Shown here one piece after another: positions 4,765 through 5,451 of a DNA stretch of 5,451 nucleotides. The notes beneath the pieces were generated by a model. The model was not told where the DNA came from. It saw nothing but the letters and a program-made list of their open reading frames with translations, and searched no databases. This DNA comes from an uncultured Porphyromonadaceae bacterium (GTDB taxonomy: Bacteria; Bacteroidota; Bacteroidia; Bacteroidales; Muribaculaceae): contig USGZ01000140.1 of assembly GCA_900554265.1 (NCBI GenBank), positions 1 through 5,451 of the forward strand, read 5' to 3'. The translations under genes were made by a program, and so were the position numbers. Position 1 is the stretch's first letter, and the number at the start of each line of letters is the position of its first letter.

Positions 4765-5451
4765 CTAAAACAGCGATAGCTGGGAGTCGTTTTCGGGAGG
4801 CAGGGGTTTGCGCGGGGGTTCGGTATAGCCGAAGTCGGTGACGCTGGATTTCAACTGCGGGGTGTTCGGGCCCGGTTCGCTGACGAACCAGTCAGGGCAC
4901 TCGAAATCGTCGTCCGCGCCGGCGAGTTCGTCGGCGTTGGCGATGTTGAAGAGGCCCGGTGCTGAGGCTTCGCGGCTTTCCTTCTGCGCGTTGGCTTTGG
5001 CAAGCTGCTCCTTGAGGTCCTTGTTTGCGGTCTTGAGGCGGGCGATGCGCTCGTCGCGCCTGGCTACCACTTCCTGAACTTTCGAGAGCTGCTCGTTCAT
5101 GGCCTCGATTTCCTCTTCGATTGATTTGCGCTCGCTGAGTTCCTTCCGGGCGGCGTCGAGACCGGCGCGGGTTTCATCCAGGGCATCCTGTAGTTCCTTG
5201 CGTGCGGAGCGTTCGCCGGTGAGTTCTTCCTGCAGCTGGGTGTATATCTGCTTGGACATTTCCTGCGCGCCCTCAAGGTCGGAGGCATGGCCCCTGGCGG
5301 CTTCGAGTTCGGCGATGGCGCTGTCGAGTTTTGCGCGAGTTTCCTCTATCTCTTTCTCCAGGGCTTCGATGCGCGCGGCGTACTCGGCCTTTGCGGCTTC
5401 CACGGCCTCGGCGACGGCGCCTTCGGAATCCTGCGTCGGAGCCGCCGCAGG
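4765..5451 (-). CDS. Coiled-coil protein with C-terminal QLSLF peptide (5' end outside window)
   Basis: I do not recognise the family. The frame is open to the right edge, giving 228 residues. A GTG at 5403 is an in-frame valine, and the reading continues upstream through an Ala/Pro/acidic stretch, so the real start lies outside. Residues about 17-160 are a nearly unbroken charged coiled coil rich in Glu, Lys, Ala and Leu (for example RIEALEKEIEETRAKLDSAI), with a few short breaks. The tail (161-228) is different: an acidic patch (ADDDFECPDWF), prolines (EPPRKPLPPEND) and then QLSLF as the last five residues. No helix or signal for the membrane is visible in this part. QLSLF equals the consensus peptide QL[S/D]LF by which bacterial proteins dock on the DNA polymerase sliding clamp, which suggests a DNA-linked role. 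That is inference from a short motif. The gene converges on MATE. Confidence 0.75.
   Translation of the reverse strand, partial: PAAAPTQDSEGAVAEAVEAAKAEYAARIEALEKEIEETRAKLDSAIAELEAARGHASDLEGAQEMSKQIYTQLQEELTGERSARKELQDALDETRAGLDAARKELSERKSIEEEIEAMNEQLSKVQEVVARRDERIARLKTANKDLKEQLAKANAQKESREASAPGLFNIANADELAGADDDFECPDWFVSEPGPNTPQLKSSVTDFGYTEPPRKPLPPENDSQLSLF

Noticed and set aside
4768..4785. Minus-strand hairpin CAGC-TATC-GCTG followed by TTTT as a terminator of the coiled-coil gene
   Set aside because: The stem is only 4 bp and lies inside the final codons, so it is too weak to call.
5401..5403. GTG as the start of the coiled-coil gene
   Set aside because: The frame stays open to the window edge with compatible composition, and no promoter or spacer is visible, so this GTG is most likely an internal valine.

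Overview
The window looks like core chromosome from a GC-rich member of the Bacteroidales. Three things point there: a DUF5606-type protein, which is essentially restricted to Bacteroidetes; several intergenic matches to the Bacteroidetes -7 promoter element TAnnTTTG; and gene starts without clear Shine-Dalgarno sequences. The GC-rich codon use would fit Alistipes/Rikenellaceae or an uncultured relative, but the genus is only a guess. I see no rRNA, tRNA, CRISPR array, transposase or phage gene.

Layout from left to right. (1) Minus strand, 892 to 1: a Yip1-like five-helix membrane protein, then smpB, the tmRNA partner in ribosome rescue. They share a 4-base ATGA overlap, and smpB runs off the left edge. 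(2) Plus strand, 1037-1504: a DUF5606 protein, divergent from the Yip1-like gene across a 144-bp region with promoter-like boxes facing both ways. (3) Minus strand, 3168 to 1509: a sodium-dependent neurotransmitter:sodium symporter (NSS) family transporter with 11 predicted helices. Four bases later comes a 100-residue single-helix protein that could be an accessory subunit. Its stop lies 4 bases from the convergent DUF5606 stop. (4) Plus strand, 3260-4699: a MATE efflux transporter, divergent from the symporter. The 91 bp between them hold two overlapping, nearly mirror-image promoters. (5) 4700-4764: a convergent intergenic spacer with a 9-bp tandem repeat, enclosed by a G5AAT/ATTC5 inverted repeat. 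(6) Minus strand, 5451 to 4765: the C-terminal part of a long coiled-coil protein whose last five residues are QLSLF, the consensus bacterial sliding-clamp binding peptide. Its true start is outside the window.

The genes do not form one obvious pathway. The symporter (uptake) and MATE pump (export) share a promoter region and may be co-regulated. The rest are separate housekeeping or uncharacterised units. No gap exceeds about 150 bp, so there is no large gene-free stretch. The most notable points are the clamp-binding-like tail on the unrecognised coiled-coil protein, the symporter/small membrane protein pair, the mirrored and possibly leaderless promoter region at 3172-3220, and the repeat structure at 4687-4764.
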